The position numbers and the translations under genes were made by a program. Below, piece after piece: positions 35,985 to 45,460 of a stretch of 64,000 bases of DNA. Position 1 is the stretch's first letter; each line of letters opens with the position of its first letter. The notes under the pieces were generated by a model. That model worked only from the letters and a program-made list of their open reading frames with translations, was not told the origin of the DNA and searched no databases. The stretch lies in the NCBI RefSeq assembly GCF_965204935.1, contig NZ_CBDBFO010000002.1. One strand, given 5' to 3'. The stretch comes from Hoeflea_A sp965204935 (GTDB taxonomy: Bacteria; Pseudomonadota; Alphaproteobacteria; Rhizobiales; Rhizobiaceae).

Positions 35985-36164
35985 ATGACGAACAAGCTAT
36001 CAAAAGACACCTTGTTCAAGCCGACGCGTTCCACGGCAAAGACCAAGGCAGACATTACCGATCAGACGGCCCGCGCGATCCTTGATGAGGAGGCAGCCAG
36101 GCGCCAAGCAAAGACTGCGAAACTGCGCGCCGCCCGTGAAAAGAAAGAAGCACTGGAAGCGTAA
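35985..36164 (+). CDS. Small conserved basic protein of the cspA-rpsU locus (59 aa)
   Basis: Begins MTNKLSKDTLFKPTRSTAKTK and continues as an Ala/Lys/Glu-rich predicted helix (residues 25-59). The ATG at 35985 has GGAAAGGG upstream; an in-frame ATG two codons earlier is too close to it. No domain is recognised, but position between cspA and rpsU matches the intermediate gene of the rhizobial cold-shock operon. The high charge suggests nucleic-acid or ribosome association. Confidence 0.72.
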   Translation: MTNKLSKDTLFKPTRSTAKTKADITDQTARAILDEEAARRQAKTAKLRAAREKKEALEA

Positions 36165-36292
36165 CTGCAGCCCGATGCCGCGTGAACACTGGCCGTGCAC
36201 TGATGTCTGAGTGCCCGGTTGATCGCGGGACAGGCTGACAGAAGGGAATACCCGATCGAAAACTTATACCATCAACCGAAAAGGAAACATCT

Positions 36293-36520
36293 GTGCGCAT
36301 ACTTGTACGAGACAACAATGTCGACCAGGCTCTACGGGTCCTGAAGAAAAAGATGCAGCGCGAGGGTGTTTTTCGCGAGATGAAGGCCAGGCGCGCCTAT
36401 GAGAAACCTTCCGAAAAACGTGCGCGCCAAAAGTCAGAAGCCGTCCGCCGGTCAAGGAAGGCCGCGCGCAAGATGGCTCAGCGCGAGGGATTGATTCCGG
36501 GGCGAAAGCAAAAAACATAG
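36293..36520 (+). CDS. rpsU: 30S ribosomal protein S21
   Basis: A 75-residue basic protein with the S21 signature VLKKKMQREGVFREMKARRAYEKPSEKRAR. It starts at GTG 36293 behind AAGGAAAC. The C-terminal tail (REGLIPGRKQKT) is typical of alphaproteobacterial S21. S21 helps 30S subunits select mRNAs, and its co-location with cspA ties it to translation adaptation in the cold. Confidence 0.95.
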   Translation: MRILVRDNNVDQALRVLKKKMQREGVFREMKARRAYEKPSEKRARQKSEAVRRSRKAARKMAQREGLIPGRKQKT

Positions 36521-36716
36521 CCGTTCAGAATCGGTCCGGACGATAAATGCCGGGTTCACGCTCCGGCGAGTGGACATTAATCAGAAATCCGTAACATTAT
36601 CGACCGCCTGACGTTGGGCGGGCGATTGGCTCAGTCGCGTTGAACCTGTCACACCGACTTCGGACGCGAGCCTGATGCACACCATCCATCCAGGTCCGGC
36701 CCCTGCTCTGACAGCC

Positions 36717-37424
36717 TCACAGCGCTGAACCATGCTGGTCGCGCGTTACAAGGCGGTAACTTTCGGCGGGGTGGACGAGCCGGACATGGGTGACGGCGGC
36801 ACCAGCAAGCCACGTCGTGCGCTCAATAACAAAGACCGGTTCGCCTTCACCAAGAGCGAGCAGTTCGGTCTCCTGCGGTTCGGGCCGCGCGGCACGGAAG
36901 ACGTGTTCGGCATTCGTATAGGGGATCTCGCGCAGCAGCCATTCGTTCGGACTGATTGTGTCGAACGGCTCCTTGCGCGCCTGCGGCACCGTTTCAAGGC
37001 TGATCCAGCGGTCCTCGAGCTGGTAAGGCGCTCCGTCGGCAAAATGCAGGCTGAGCACATGAAGCAAGGCATCTGTGGAGGCCAACCCCATCTCGGCGCG
37101 GACCTTTTCCGGCGGCGTTTCCTCGACACGGCTGATCAGCAGATATTTATAGCTGCCATCGCGCTGTTCGATCTCGTGACGCACGAGCTGGATTTCGAAG
37201 ACGGCGTTGCGCGTCATGCGCTGCACAACGCGGGTGCCGGCCTTGCGCCGGCGCTCGATCAAACCAGAATCGGCGAGCTGCTGCATGGCGCGGTTGACGG
37301 TTACCCGTGTGCAGCCGAACTCGCGGGCAAGGTCAGCCTCCGACGGCACCAGCGATCCGGGGAGCCATTCACCGCCCTTGATGCGCTCAAGCAAGATGTT
37401 GTGGATGTCCTTGTAGGAGCGCAT
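36717..37424 (-). CDS. hutC: Histidine-utilisation repressor HutC (GntR/UTRA)
   Basis: A 235-residue GntR-family regulator. The winged helix is at residues 5-70 (LVPSEADLAREFGCTRVTVNRAMQQLADSGLIERRRKAGT), followed by a UTRA ligand-binding domain at about 95-230. HutC releases its operators on binding urocanate, the first product of histidine breakdown. The ATG abuts the hutF stop directly, so hutF-hutC are co-transcribed. The probable operator is the palindrome at 38827-38848. Confidence 0.93.
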   Translation of the reverse strand: MRSYKDIHNILLERIKGGEWLPGSLVPSEADLAREFGCTRVTVNRAMQQLADSGLIERRRKAGTRVVQRMTRNAVFEIQLVRHEIEQRDGSYKYLLISRVEETPPEKVRAEMGLASTDALLHVLSLHFADGAPYQLEDRWISLETVPQARKEPFDTISPNEWLLREIPYTNAEHVFRAARPEPQETELLALGEGEPVFVIERTTWLAGAAVTHVRLVHPAESYRLVTRDQHGSAL

Positions 37425-38798
37425 CTAAAGCCGCCCCACTAATTCAGAAAGTCCCTTCCGGTAGCGCCGCTCCACCGCGTCGCGCCCGACATGTCGTCCC
37501 TCTCTGACGCAATGGCGCCCGGCCGACCAGACGTCGCTGACAACCCCGTCGGCGGCGGCAAAGATCCAACCGTCGAGGATCTGATCGTCCCGGAGGCCGC
37601 AAAAGGCCAGGTGACCGGCATCGAGCGCGACAATATCGGCAAGGCGACCGGCCTTGAGCGCACCGCCGTCCCGACCGATGGCGCGGGCACCGCCTTCTGC
37701 CGCGCGAACGAAAAGGTTTCGACCGGTCGAAACGCCCTCACCGGCCATCACGTTTCGCGCCTTGTGCCGCAGCCGCTGGCTGTATTCGAGCTGGCGCAGT
37801 TCTTCAGACAGCGCAATGCGGATGTTGGAATCGGACCCGACACCGAAGGGACCGCCCTGCGCGACAAAAGCCCGGGCGTTGAATGTGCCGTCGCCGAGAT
37901 TGGCCTCGGTCAACGGACAAAGGCCGGCGACGGCGCCAGACTGTGCAAGGCCTGCCGTTTCCGATTCATTCATCTGCGTCGCATGGATCAGGCACCAGCG
38001 TGCATCGGCACCGGCGTCGCCAAGCAGCCACTCAACCGGGCGCGCGCCGAGCCAGGCCTCAATCTCGGTCACCTCGCGGTCCTGCTCTGCGGCGTGGATG
38101 TGGATCGGGCCGCCCGGAAAGGCGGCCGCCAATTGCTTCATCTGCTGCGGATCGGTCGCCCGCAGTGAATGCGGCGCAACGCCGATCGCGCAGTCCGCCG
38201 GCATGTTGCGCAATCCGGCCCGCGCGGCGCTGTGCAGCTTCCGAAACCGCTCATCATCGCAACCGAACCGGAGCTGCCCACCTGAAAGCGGCGCCTTCCC
38301 CGCGCCGCCATAGCTGTAGAGTACCGGCAGATGGGTGAGGCCGATCCCGGTTTCGACAGCGGCGGCAAAGATGCGCTCAGAGGTCTCGGCGATGTTGTCG
38401 TAGGACCCGCCGCCGGGCTGGTGGTGGACGTAGTGAAACTCGCCGACCGAAGCATAGCCGGCCTCCAGCATCTCGACATAAACGAGCGCCGCAATCGCTT
38501 CGACCTGGTCCGGCCTTAGAACATCGAGAAAGCGGTACATCAGTTCCCGCCAGCTCCAGAAATCGTCATCCGCCGCCGAGCGATATTCGGTCATGCCGGC
38601 CATGGCACGCTGGAAGGCGTGGCTGTGAAGATTGGCCGGCGCGGGCAGCACGATGCTTTGTCCGAGATTGTAATCTTCGTCTTCCGGCACCGCATCGGTC
38701 ACGACTTCACGGATGCGCCCATCGGTTCCAATCGCGATCCTGACATTTTTCGCCCAGCCATCCGGAAGCAGTGCGCGTTCGGCAAAAAGCGTGGTCAT
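37425..38798 (-). CDS. hutF: N-formimidoyl-L-glutamate deiminase HutF
   Basis: A 457-residue amidohydrolase-superfamily enzyme converting formimidoylglutamate to formylglutamate and ammonia. Metal and active-site regions seen are PAPANLHSHAFQRAMAGMTEY, GEFHYVHHQPGG and HIHAAEQDREV. ATG 38798 was chosen from the family N terminus (MTTLFAERALLPDGW); the open frame runs further into the palindrome region but is AT-rich and unlike the family. With hutG it makes the five-step histidine pathway yielding glutamate plus formate. Confidence 0.93.
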   Translation of the reverse strand: MTTLFAERALLPDGWAKNVRIAIGTDGRIREVVTDAVPEDEDYNLGQSIVLPAPANLHSHAFQRAMAGMTEYRSAADDDFWSWRELMYRFLDVLRPDQVEAIAALVYVEMLEAGYASVGEFHYVHHQPGGGSYDNIAETSERIFAAAVETGIGLTHLPVLYSYGGAGKAPLSGGQLRFGCDDERFRKLHSAARAGLRNMPADCAIGVAPHSLRATDPQQMKQLAAAFPGGPIHIHAAEQDREVTEIEAWLGARPVEWLLGDAGADARWCLIHATQMNESETAGLAQSGAVAGLCPLTEANLGDGTFNARAFVAQGGPFGVGSDSNIRIALSEELRQLEYSQRLRHKARNVMAGEGVSTGRNLFVRAAEGGARAIGRDGGALKAGRLADIVALDAGHLAFCGLRDDQILDGWIFAAADGVVSDVWSAGRHCVREGRHVGRDAVERRYRKGLSELVGRL

Positions 38799-38826
38799 TC
38801 GGCGATCCAAATTCGTTGACATAATT

Positions 38827-38848
38827 TTATTATGAATATACATAATAA
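38827..38848. promoter_or_regulatory. 22-bp palindrome, probable HutC operator
   Basis: TTATTATG-AATATA-CATAATAA is a perfect 8-bp inverted repeat with a 6-nt spacer, in an AT-rich island between the divergent hutF (38798) and hutI (38881) starts. The core TATGAATATACATA resembles the TGTATATACA-like sites bound by HutC in other bacteria. Binding would silence both arms at once. Confidence 0.65.
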
Positions 38849-38880
38849 TGGCAGCAAGCCAATAGCGAAAGTCTTCCATC

Positions 38881-40077
38881 ATGGCCGGATACGTCCTTGA
38901 TAACGCCTCCGTCGCGACAATGGCCGATGGCTACGGCCTTATCGGCGATGCCGCCCTGACTGTCGAGGACGGGTTTATCTCATGGGTTGGAAAATCCGCC
39001 GAATGCCCTGATAAATATAAGAATTATCCGACCGAAGACCTACTCGGCAGGCTCGTGACCCCTGCCCTCATCGACTGCCATACCCACATCGTCCATGGCG
39101 GCGACCGCGCGCGCGAATTCGAAATGCGCCTCGAGGGCGCCTCCTATGAGGCGATTGCGCGGGCCGGCGGCGGAATTGTCTCCACGGTCGGTGCGACGCG
39201 TGCCGCCAGCGAGGATGCCCTGCTCGATTCGGCCCTTCGGCGGGTCGATCATCTGATCGCGGAAGGCGTCGCGACAATCGAAATCAAATCCGGCTACGGG
39301 CTCGATATCGACACCGAACTGCGCATGCTTCGGACCGCCCGCGTGATTGCCGGCGAACGGGATGTGCGCGTTCGCACGAGTTTCCTCGGCGCCCATGCGG
39401 TGCCGCCGGAATACAAGGATCGGGCGGATGCCTATATCGACGATGTCTGCATGCCCGCCCTCGAAGCCGCGCATGCGCAGGGTCTTGCCGATGCGGTCGA
39501 CGGCTTTTGCGAGGGCATCGCCTTTTCGCCGGATCAGATCGAGCGTGTCTTCGCTCGGGCGCATGAACTCGGCCTGCCGGTCAAGCTGCATGCGGAACAG
39601 CTCTCCAATCTTGGCGGCGCCAAGCTGGCGGCCCGATATGGTGCCCTTTCCGCCGATCACCTTGAATATCTCGACGAGGACGGGGTCGCCGCGGTGCGCG
39701 AGGCCGGTAGCATCGCCGTGATGCTGCCCGGAGCCTTTTATACACTGCGCGAGACACAAGCGCCGCCGATCGAGCTGTTCCGCCGGCATGGAGTCGCCAT
39801 GGCTGTCGCCACGGATTGCAATCCCGGCTCCTCGCCCCTTACTTCCGTGCTCCTGGCGATGAATATGGCCTGCACGCTGTTTCGCATGACGCCTGAGGAA
39901 GCACTGACCGGGGTCACGCGCGCGGCAGCGCAGGCCCTCGGACTTGACGACACCGGAACCATTGCGCCAGGCAAAAGAGCCGAGCTTGCGATCTGGGATG
40001 TCGAGCACCCGGCGGAGCTTTCCTACCGTATCGGCTACAATCCGCTCTACCGGCGTATCGTGGGAGACCTTGCATGA
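38881..40077 (+). CDS. hutI: Imidazolonepropionase HutI
   Basis: A 398-residue amidohydrolase that opens imidazolone-propionate to formimidoylglutamate. The metal motif HTHIVHGGDRAREFEMR is at about residues 64-80; EIKSGYGLDIDTELRMLRTAR and ATDCNPGSSPLTSVLLAMN near the C terminus are diagnostic. It overlaps hutH by ATGA. First gene of the rightward hut arm. Confidence 0.96.
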   Translation: MAGYVLDNASVATMADGYGLIGDAALTVEDGFISWVGKSAECPDKYKNYPTEDLLGRLVTPALIDCHTHIVHGGDRAREFEMRLEGASYEAIARAGGGIVSTVGATRAASEDALLDSALRRVDHLIAEGVATIEIKSGYGLDIDTELRMLRTARVIAGERDVRVRTSFLGAHAVPPEYKDRADAYIDDVCMPALEAAHAQGLADAVDGFCEGIAFSPDQIERVFARAHELGLPVKLHAEQLSNLGGAKLAARYGALSADHLEYLDEDGVAAVREAGSIAVMLPGAFYTLRETQAPPIELFRRHGVAMAVATDCNPGSSPLTSVLLAMNMACTLFRMTPEEALTGVTRAAAQALGLDDTGTIAPGKRAELAIWDVEHPAELSYRIGYNPLYRRIVGDLA

Positions 40078-41624
40078 GTGCCGTCGTCCTTCAGCCCGGC
40101 AACATGTCGCTGGCACAGCTTGAAGACATCTACTGGCGCGAAGCGGAGGTTGCTGTCGATCATTCGTGCCGGGCGGCAGTCGATGCCGCTGCTGACCTGA
40201 TCGGCAAAACGGCAAAGGGTGACGCGCCTGTCTACGGCGTCAATACCGGCTTCGGCAAGCTCGCAAGCATCAAGATCGCACCACGCCACACCGCAACACT
40301 GCAGCGCAATCTCATCCTGTCGCATTGCTGCGGCGTCGGACCGCCAATCCCGCGCCGCATCACGCGTGTGATGATGATCCTCAAACTTCTTTCGCTGTGC
40401 CGCGGTGCCTCCGGTGTGCGCTGGGAACTGATCCTGCTCCTGGAACAGATGCTGGAGCGCAAGGTTACGCCCATCATTCCCGCGCAGGGCTCGGTCGGCG
40501 CTTCCGGAGACCTGGCGCCGCTTGCCCATATGACCGCGGTCATGATCGGCGAAGGTGAAGCAGAATATAACGGCAAGGTCCTGCCCGGTGGCGCGGCGCT
40601 CGAGGCGGCCGGGCTTGCGCCTGTCCCGCTCGGACCAAAGGAAGGGCTCGCCTTCATCAACGGTACCCAGTTTTCCACTGCGTTTGCGCTTGCCGAACTC
40701 TTCGAGACATGGCGCTGCGCCGAGAACGCGCTTTTGATCAGCGCCCTTTCGACCGACGCCATCATGGGATCGACCGCGCCGACACGGCCGGAAATCCACG
40801 CACTGCGCGGGCATCGCGGCCAGATCGAGTCGGCTGCCGCCGTCCGCCGGCTGATGGATGGGTCGGAAATCCGCGAAAGCCACCGCGAGGACGACAGCCG
40901 CGTACAGGACCCCTACTGCATTCGCTGTCAGCCGCAGGTGACCGGTGCCTGTCTTGACCTGTTGCGCCAGGTGGGAACCACACTTGAAATAGAAGCCAAC
41001 GCCGTCACCGACAATCCGCTGGTTGTTACGGAAACCGGCGATGTGATTTCCGGCGGCAATTTCCACGCCGAACCGACCGCCTTCGCGGCCGACCAGATCG
41101 CCCTCGCCATTGCCGAGATCGGCGCCATTTCACAGCGTCGGATCGCATTGATGGTGGACCCCACGCTGAGCTTCGACCTGCCGCCATTCCTCACCCCGGA
41201 GCCCGGCATCAATTCGGGCCTGATGATCGCGGAGGTCACGAGCGCCGCTTTGATGAGCGAGAACAAGCAGCGCGCCAACCCCTGCTCCACCGACAGCACC
41301 CCGACAAGCGCCAATCAGGAAGATCATGTTTCGATGGCGGCCCACGGGGCGCGCCGGCTTGCCGACATGAACGACAATCTCGGCCGCATCCTCGGCATCG
41401 AACTTCTTTGCGCCGCGCAGGGCGTCGAGTTCCGTGCGCTTTTGAAAACCAGCGCCCCTCTGCAGGCGGCGATTGACGGCCTCCGTGAAGAGGTCGATAC
41501 GCTGGGTGAAGACCGTTTCCTGGCGCACGATCTCGAGAAGGCCGCCGTGCTGGTACGCAACCGAGCTCTGGTCGAGCGCTGCGGAGTGGAACTGATCACG
41601 CCGCTTGGCGCGGAGGCCGCGTAA
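40074..41624 (+). CDS. hutH: Histidine ammonia-lyase HutH
   Basis: A 516-residue enzyme deaminating L-histidine to trans-urocanate. The ASG triplet that cyclises to the MIO electrophile is seen in QGSVGASGDLAPLAHM near residue 143. YGVNTGFGKLA (with the active-site Tyr) and QDPYCIRCQPQV-type segments are also present. The stop overlaps the hutG start by 1 nt. Confidence 0.97.
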   Translation: MSAVVLQPGNMSLAQLEDIYWREAEVAVDHSCRAAVDAAADLIGKTAKGDAPVYGVNTGFGKLASIKIAPRHTATLQRNLILSHCCGVGPPIPRRITRVMMILKLLSLCRGASGVRWELILLLEQMLERKVTPIIPAQGSVGASGDLAPLAHMTAVMIGEGEAEYNGKVLPGGAALEAAGLAPVPLGPKEGLAFINGTQFSTAFALAELFETWRCAENALLISALSTDAIMGSTAPTRPEIHALRGHRGQIESAAAVRRLMDGSEIRESHREDDSRVQDPYCIRCQPQVTGACLDLLRQVGTTLEIEANAVTDNPLVVTETGDVISGGNFHAEPTAFAADQIALAIAEIGAISQRRIALMVDPTLSFDLPPFLTPEPGINSGLMIAEVTSAALMSENKQRANPCSTDSTPTSANQEDHVSMAAHGARRLADMNDNLGRILGIELLCAAQGVEFRALLKTSAPLQAAIDGLREEVDTLGEDRFLAHDLEKAAVLVRNRALVERCGVELITPLGAEAA

Positions 41625-42433
41625 TGGATCCTGTCGAAATTTTCCGAGGCGACAGCCCCGTTGTTCTCGGCCTGCCCCATACCGGGCTTTTCGTGCCGGA
41701 TGATGTCGAAGCGGGCTTCAACGAGACGGGCAAGGCGCTTGCCGACACGGACTGGAACATCCACCGGCTTTACGAGGGCGTTCTGCCGGGGGCTACAACC
41801 GTGCGGGCGACCTTCCATCGCTATGTCATCGACGCCAACCGTGATCCGACCGGCCGAAGCCTTTATCCGGGGCAGAACACGACTACGCTCTGCCCGCTGA
41901 CCGATTTCAACAACGATCCACTTTACCTGCCCGGCAAAGAGCCGAATGAAGCCGAAATCGACCGTCGGCTTGAAGCTTTTCACATGCCCTACCATGCAGC
42001 GCTCTGGGCGGAGATTGAGCGCATCCGCAGCCGGCATGGCATTGCCATTCTCTACGACTGCCACTCGATCCGTTCGGTGTGCCCGTTCCTGTTCGAAGGC
42101 GTGTTGCCGGACTTCAATATCGGCACCAATGACGGTGTGACGTGCGACCCTGATGTCGAGCGGATGACCGCCGAAATCTGTGCCCTGGCAGAGGGTTATA
42201 CCAGCACGCTCAACGGCCGATTCAAGGGCGGCTGGACCACGCGTCACTATGGAAGGCCCGAAGCGGGCGTCCATGCGATCCAGATGGAACTGGCGCAAAA
42301 GTCACATCTGATGACGGAAAGCCATCCCTATGAGCTTGACCCGCTGAAAGCCGAGCGGTTGCGCGGCGTGCTTGCAACCATCCTGTCCTCGCTCGAGCAA
42401 TGGGCGCTCGAGCGCGCCAATGAAGGAGGCTGA
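41624..42433 (+). CDS. hutG: N-formylglutamate deformylase HutG
   Basis: A 269-residue enzyme of the N-formylglutamate amidohydrolase family, releasing formate and L-glutamate. GLPHTGLFVPDDVE at the N terminus and ILYDCHSIRS with its metal His are family motifs, as is YTSTLNGRFKGGWTTRHYG. It completes the HutF branch. Translationally coupled to hutH. Confidence 0.94.
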   Translation: MDPVEIFRGDSPVVLGLPHTGLFVPDDVEAGFNETGKALADTDWNIHRLYEGVLPGATTVRATFHRYVIDANRDPTGRSLYPGQNTTTLCPLTDFNNDPLYLPGKEPNEAEIDRRLEAFHMPYHAALWAEIERIRSRHGIAILYDCHSIRSVCPFLFEGVLPDFNIGTNDGVTCDPDVERMTAEICALAEGYTSTLNGRFKGGWTTRHYGRPEAGVHAIQMELAQKSHLMTESHPYELDPLKAERLRGVLATILSSLEQWALERANEGG

Positions 42434-42434
42434 C

Positions 42435-42797
42435 ATGCGCGTCGTTGCCATCCTCGCTCTCATGCTTGCAACCAGCCCGGCGTCAGCAGAGGCGCAACGC
42501 CTGACGGGCGACGAAATATCAGAACTCCTGCCCGGAATCATCGCGTCGACCAATGCGACGAATCAGACATTTGAGCGCAACGGCGATACGGGATTCACTC
42601 AGGACGGCCGCACGCGCAGCGGTCGCTGGCGCGTGCGCGACGATTTCTACTGCTCCCTGTGGCCGCCATCCGACGCCTGGCGCTGCTACGAGGTCCATCT
42701 TGAGGCGAGCGGCAGCGACGCTCCGGACCGCATCATCTGGGTCGATCCCGAGAACCGGGAAGAGACCGTCAATTTCATTCTGCCGAAGACGCAGTAG
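42435..42797 (+). CDS. Small secreted protein of unknown function inside the hut operon
   Basis: A 120-residue protein with a clear signal peptide (MRVVAILALMLATSPASAEA, cleavage near residue 19-20). The mature part has two cysteines (Cys73, Cys84) that could pair, in GRWRVRDDFYCSLWPPSDAWRCYEV. GGAGG lies within the hutG 3' end, 1 nt separates hutG from this ATG, and hutU follows 17 nt later, so it is transcribed as part of hut. It is not a known pathway enzyme. A periplasmic role linked to histidine use is a guess. Confidence 0.72.
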   Translation: MRVVAILALMLATSPASAEAQRLTGDEISELLPGIIASTNATNQTFERNGDTGFTQDGRTRSGRWRVRDDFYCSLWPPSDAWRCYEVHLEASGSDAPDRIIWVDPENREETVNFILPKTQ

Positions 42798-42814
42798 TTT
42801 CAAAGGGTACAAAC

Positions 42815-44488
42815 ATGACCGATTCCCGGCACAATATCCGCGACATCTATCCGCCCACAGGCCCCGATCTGAATGCCAAGTCCTGGCTGACGGAGGCGCC
42901 GATGCGCATGCTGATGAACAATCTGCATCCGGATGTGGCCGAGAACCCGCACGAACTCACAGTCTATGGCGGCATCGGCCGGGCGGCACGCAACTGGGAG
43001 GCCTTCGACAAGATCGTCGACAGCCTGAAGTCGCTTGAAGACAACGAGACCCTGCTCGTGCAGTCCGGCAAGCCGGTCGGCATCTTCCGCACCCACGCGG
43101 ATGCGCCACGGGTGCTCATCGCCAACTCCAACCTGGTTCCCCACTGGGCCAACTGGGACCATTTCAATGAACTCGATCAGAAGGGCCTGATGATGTACGG
43201 CCAGATGACGGCCGGCTCGTGGATCTATATCGGCAGCCAGGGCATCGTCCAGGGCACCTACGAGACCTTCGTCGAGGCAGGACGCCAACACCTTGGCGGT
43301 GACCTGAAGGGCAAATGGATCCTCACCGGCGGGCTCGGCGGCATGGGCGGCGCCCAGCCGCTGGCGGCGACGATGGCCGGCGCCTGTCTTCTGGCCGTCG
43401 AATGCGATCCCGACCGCATCGATTTCCGCCTGCGCACCCGCTATGTCGACGAAAAGACGGAATCGCTCGACGAGGCGCTGGCGATGATCGAACGCTGGAC
43501 CGCGGCGGGCGAGGCAAAATCCGTCGGGCTGCTCGGCAACACGGCCGACATCGTTCCCGAACTGGTGCGGCGCGGCGTGCGGCCCGACATGGTCACGGAC
43601 CAGACATCGGCGCATGATCCGGTCAACGGCTATCTGCCGCAGGGATGGAGCCTTTCAGAGTGGCATGACAAGCAAAAGAGCGATCCGAAGGCCGTTGAAA
43701 GGGCCGCCCGCGCCTCGATGAAAATCCATGTCGAGGTGATGGTCGAGTTCTGGAACCGTGGCATCCCGACACTCGATTATGGCAACAATATCCGCCAGGT
43801 CGCTTTCGACGAGGGCTTCAAGGACGCCTTCGCATTCCCCGGCTTCGTGCCGGCCTATATCAGGCCGCTGTTCTGCCGCGGCGTCGGCCCTTTTCGCTGG
43901 GCGGCGCTGTCGGGCGATCCGGAGGACATCTACAGGACGGATCAGAAGGTCAAGGAACTGATCCCGGACGATCCTCATCTTCACAACTGGCTCGACATGG
44001 CGCGCGAACGCATCGCCTTCCAGGGTCTGCCGGCGCGGATCTGCTGGGTCGGGCTCGGACAGCGCGACCGGCTCGGGCTCGCCTTCAACGAGATGGTCAG
44101 GAATGGCGAGCTGAAGGCGCCTGTGGTCATCGGCCGCGACCATCTCGATTCCGGTTCCGTCGCCTCGCCCAACCGGGAGACCGAGGCAATGAAGGACGGA
44201 TCGGACGCCGTTTCCGACTGGCCGTTGCTCAATGCGCTGCTCAACACCGCCTCCGGCGCGACATGGGTCAGCCTGCATCACGGCGGCGGTGTCGGCATGG
44301 GCTTTTCCCAGCACGCGGGCATGGTGATCTGCTGCGACGGCACGGATGCTGCCTCCGAACGCATCGCGCGGGTCCTCTGGAACGATCCGGCCAGCGGTGT
44401 CATGCGCCATGCCGATGCGGGCTATGACATTGCCATCGACTGCGCCAGGGAGAACGGACTGAGACTGCCGGGAATCCTTGGGAACTGA
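42815..44488 (+). CDS. hutU: Urocanate hydratase HutU
   Basis: A 557-residue NAD-dependent urocanase, the usual length, converting urocanate to imidazolone-propionate. YGGIGRAARNWEAFDKIV at the N terminus, GGLGGMGGAQPLAATMAG for tight NAD binding, and FCRGVGPFRWAALSGDPEDIY are diagnostic. Unusually it is the last gene of the hut arm, separated from hutH by hutG and a small secreted-protein gene. Confidence 0.97.
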   Translation: MTDSRHNIRDIYPPTGPDLNAKSWLTEAPMRMLMNNLHPDVAENPHELTVYGGIGRAARNWEAFDKIVDSLKSLEDNETLLVQSGKPVGIFRTHADAPRVLIANSNLVPHWANWDHFNELDQKGLMMYGQMTAGSWIYIGSQGIVQGTYETFVEAGRQHLGGDLKGKWILTGGLGGMGGAQPLAATMAGACLLAVECDPDRIDFRLRTRYVDEKTESLDEALAMIERWTAAGEAKSVGLLGNTADIVPELVRRGVRPDMVTDQTSAHDPVNGYLPQGWSLSEWHDKQKSDPKAVERAARASMKIHVEVMVEFWNRGIPTLDYGNNIRQVAFDEGFKDAFAFPGFVPAYIRPLFCRGVGPFRWAALSGDPEDIYRTDQKVKELIPDDPHLHNWLDMARERIAFQGLPARICWVGLGQRDRLGLAFNEMVRNGELKAPVVIGRDHLDSGSVASPNRETEAMKDGSDAVSDWPLLNALLNTASGATWVSLHHGGGVGMGFSQHAGMVICCDGTDAASERIARVLWNDPASGVMRHADAGYDIAIDCARENGLRLPGILGN

Positions 44489-44514
44489 TTTAGGGACAAC
44501 GAAGCTCCCGACCC

Positions 44515-45330
44515 TTAGCGATCACAGGCGGCCAGATGTGCTTTGACGGCCGGCAATACCGCACTGACATGGGTGAAGGGGCTCATATGTCCTGCGCCTT
44601 CAACCTCCATGTAGTCGCAGGCCGGCAGGTGCTGCCTAATCAGTTCACAGACCCTGTGCATCGACTTGATTGTCCTGCTGCCCTTGAACAACAGAGCCGG
44701 TGTTTCGAGCCTCATCAGATCCTGGCGTGACGGCTCATCATGCAAGTTGGTCTTCCATTCATGGTAGAGCCGATTTGAACCGATCTTCATCATTGCCTTG
44801 ATGGCGTCCGGCAACGATGCCCAGGCACCGTTTACACCAGCCCATGAATCCACGAAGCCTTCCATCGCACCGTCGAGGTCGTTGTTGTCCATGGCTTCGC
44901 GGAAACGATTTGCAATCTGTTCCGGTTCTGCAAAGAGCGGATCGCCGGTTTCGCGCAGCAGATTGAAATAGACCGGTTCAAAGAGTGTCAGGCTTCTTAC
45001 ATCGTGGTTCCGGTTCTTGATGGTGGGATAGGCGAAATGGCCGGCGCCCGAATGGATGACAAAATGTGCGGGTTCCCCGAGGCGATCGAGGACGGCACTG
45101 ATGGCGCGCTCATCATCCTCGGCGGTCCAGACACGCTCAATCGGCCAGGGCTGGCTTTGGCCGCTTCCGAACAGATCCAGACAGACAGTCCTGTGGTTGT
45201 CGGTCAGACCTGCCGCCATCGCTTTCCATTGGCCGGCGCCGCCGCAACTTCCGTGAACAAAGATGACCGGCGTACCGGTTCCGTCATCGGTAAAATGCAG
45301 TCTGTCTCCATCAACGTCCAAGGTCGGCAT
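44515..45330 (-). CDS. Alpha/beta hydrolase
   Basis: A 271-residue alpha/beta-hydrolase fold protein. The oxyanion-hole motif FVHGSCGGAGQW is at about residues 24-35. The nucleophile elbow reads FVIHSGAGH, with Ser in place. A late Asp/Glu region and final His (EGAGHMSPFTH) complete the triad. The substrate is unknown. A single gene convergent to hutU, with no operon partner. Confidence 0.85.
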   Translation of the reverse strand: MPTLDVDGDRLHFTDDGTGTPVIFVHGSCGGAGQWKAMAAGLTDNHRTVCLDLFGSGQSQPWPIERVWTAEDDERAISAVLDRLGEPAHFVIHSGAGHFAYPTIKNRNHDVRSLTLFEPVYFNLLRETGDPLFAEPEQIANRFREAMDNNDLDGAMEGFVDSWAGVNGAWASLPDAIKAMMKIGSNRLYHEWKTNLHDEPSRQDLMRLETPALLFKGSRTIKSMHRVCELIRQHLPACDYMEVEGAGHMSPFTHVSAVLPAVKAHLAACDR

Positions 45331-45460
45331 GATTGCGGTCCTCCGGGGCGTCCCCAGCCGTCAATATACCCTGAATTGCACGTCAACGCATGAGTTTCCG
45401 GCCGAAACCGCCGCAGTAGCAGCGATCCGCCACCGAAAATCGACCGGCAAAAATCCGCCG

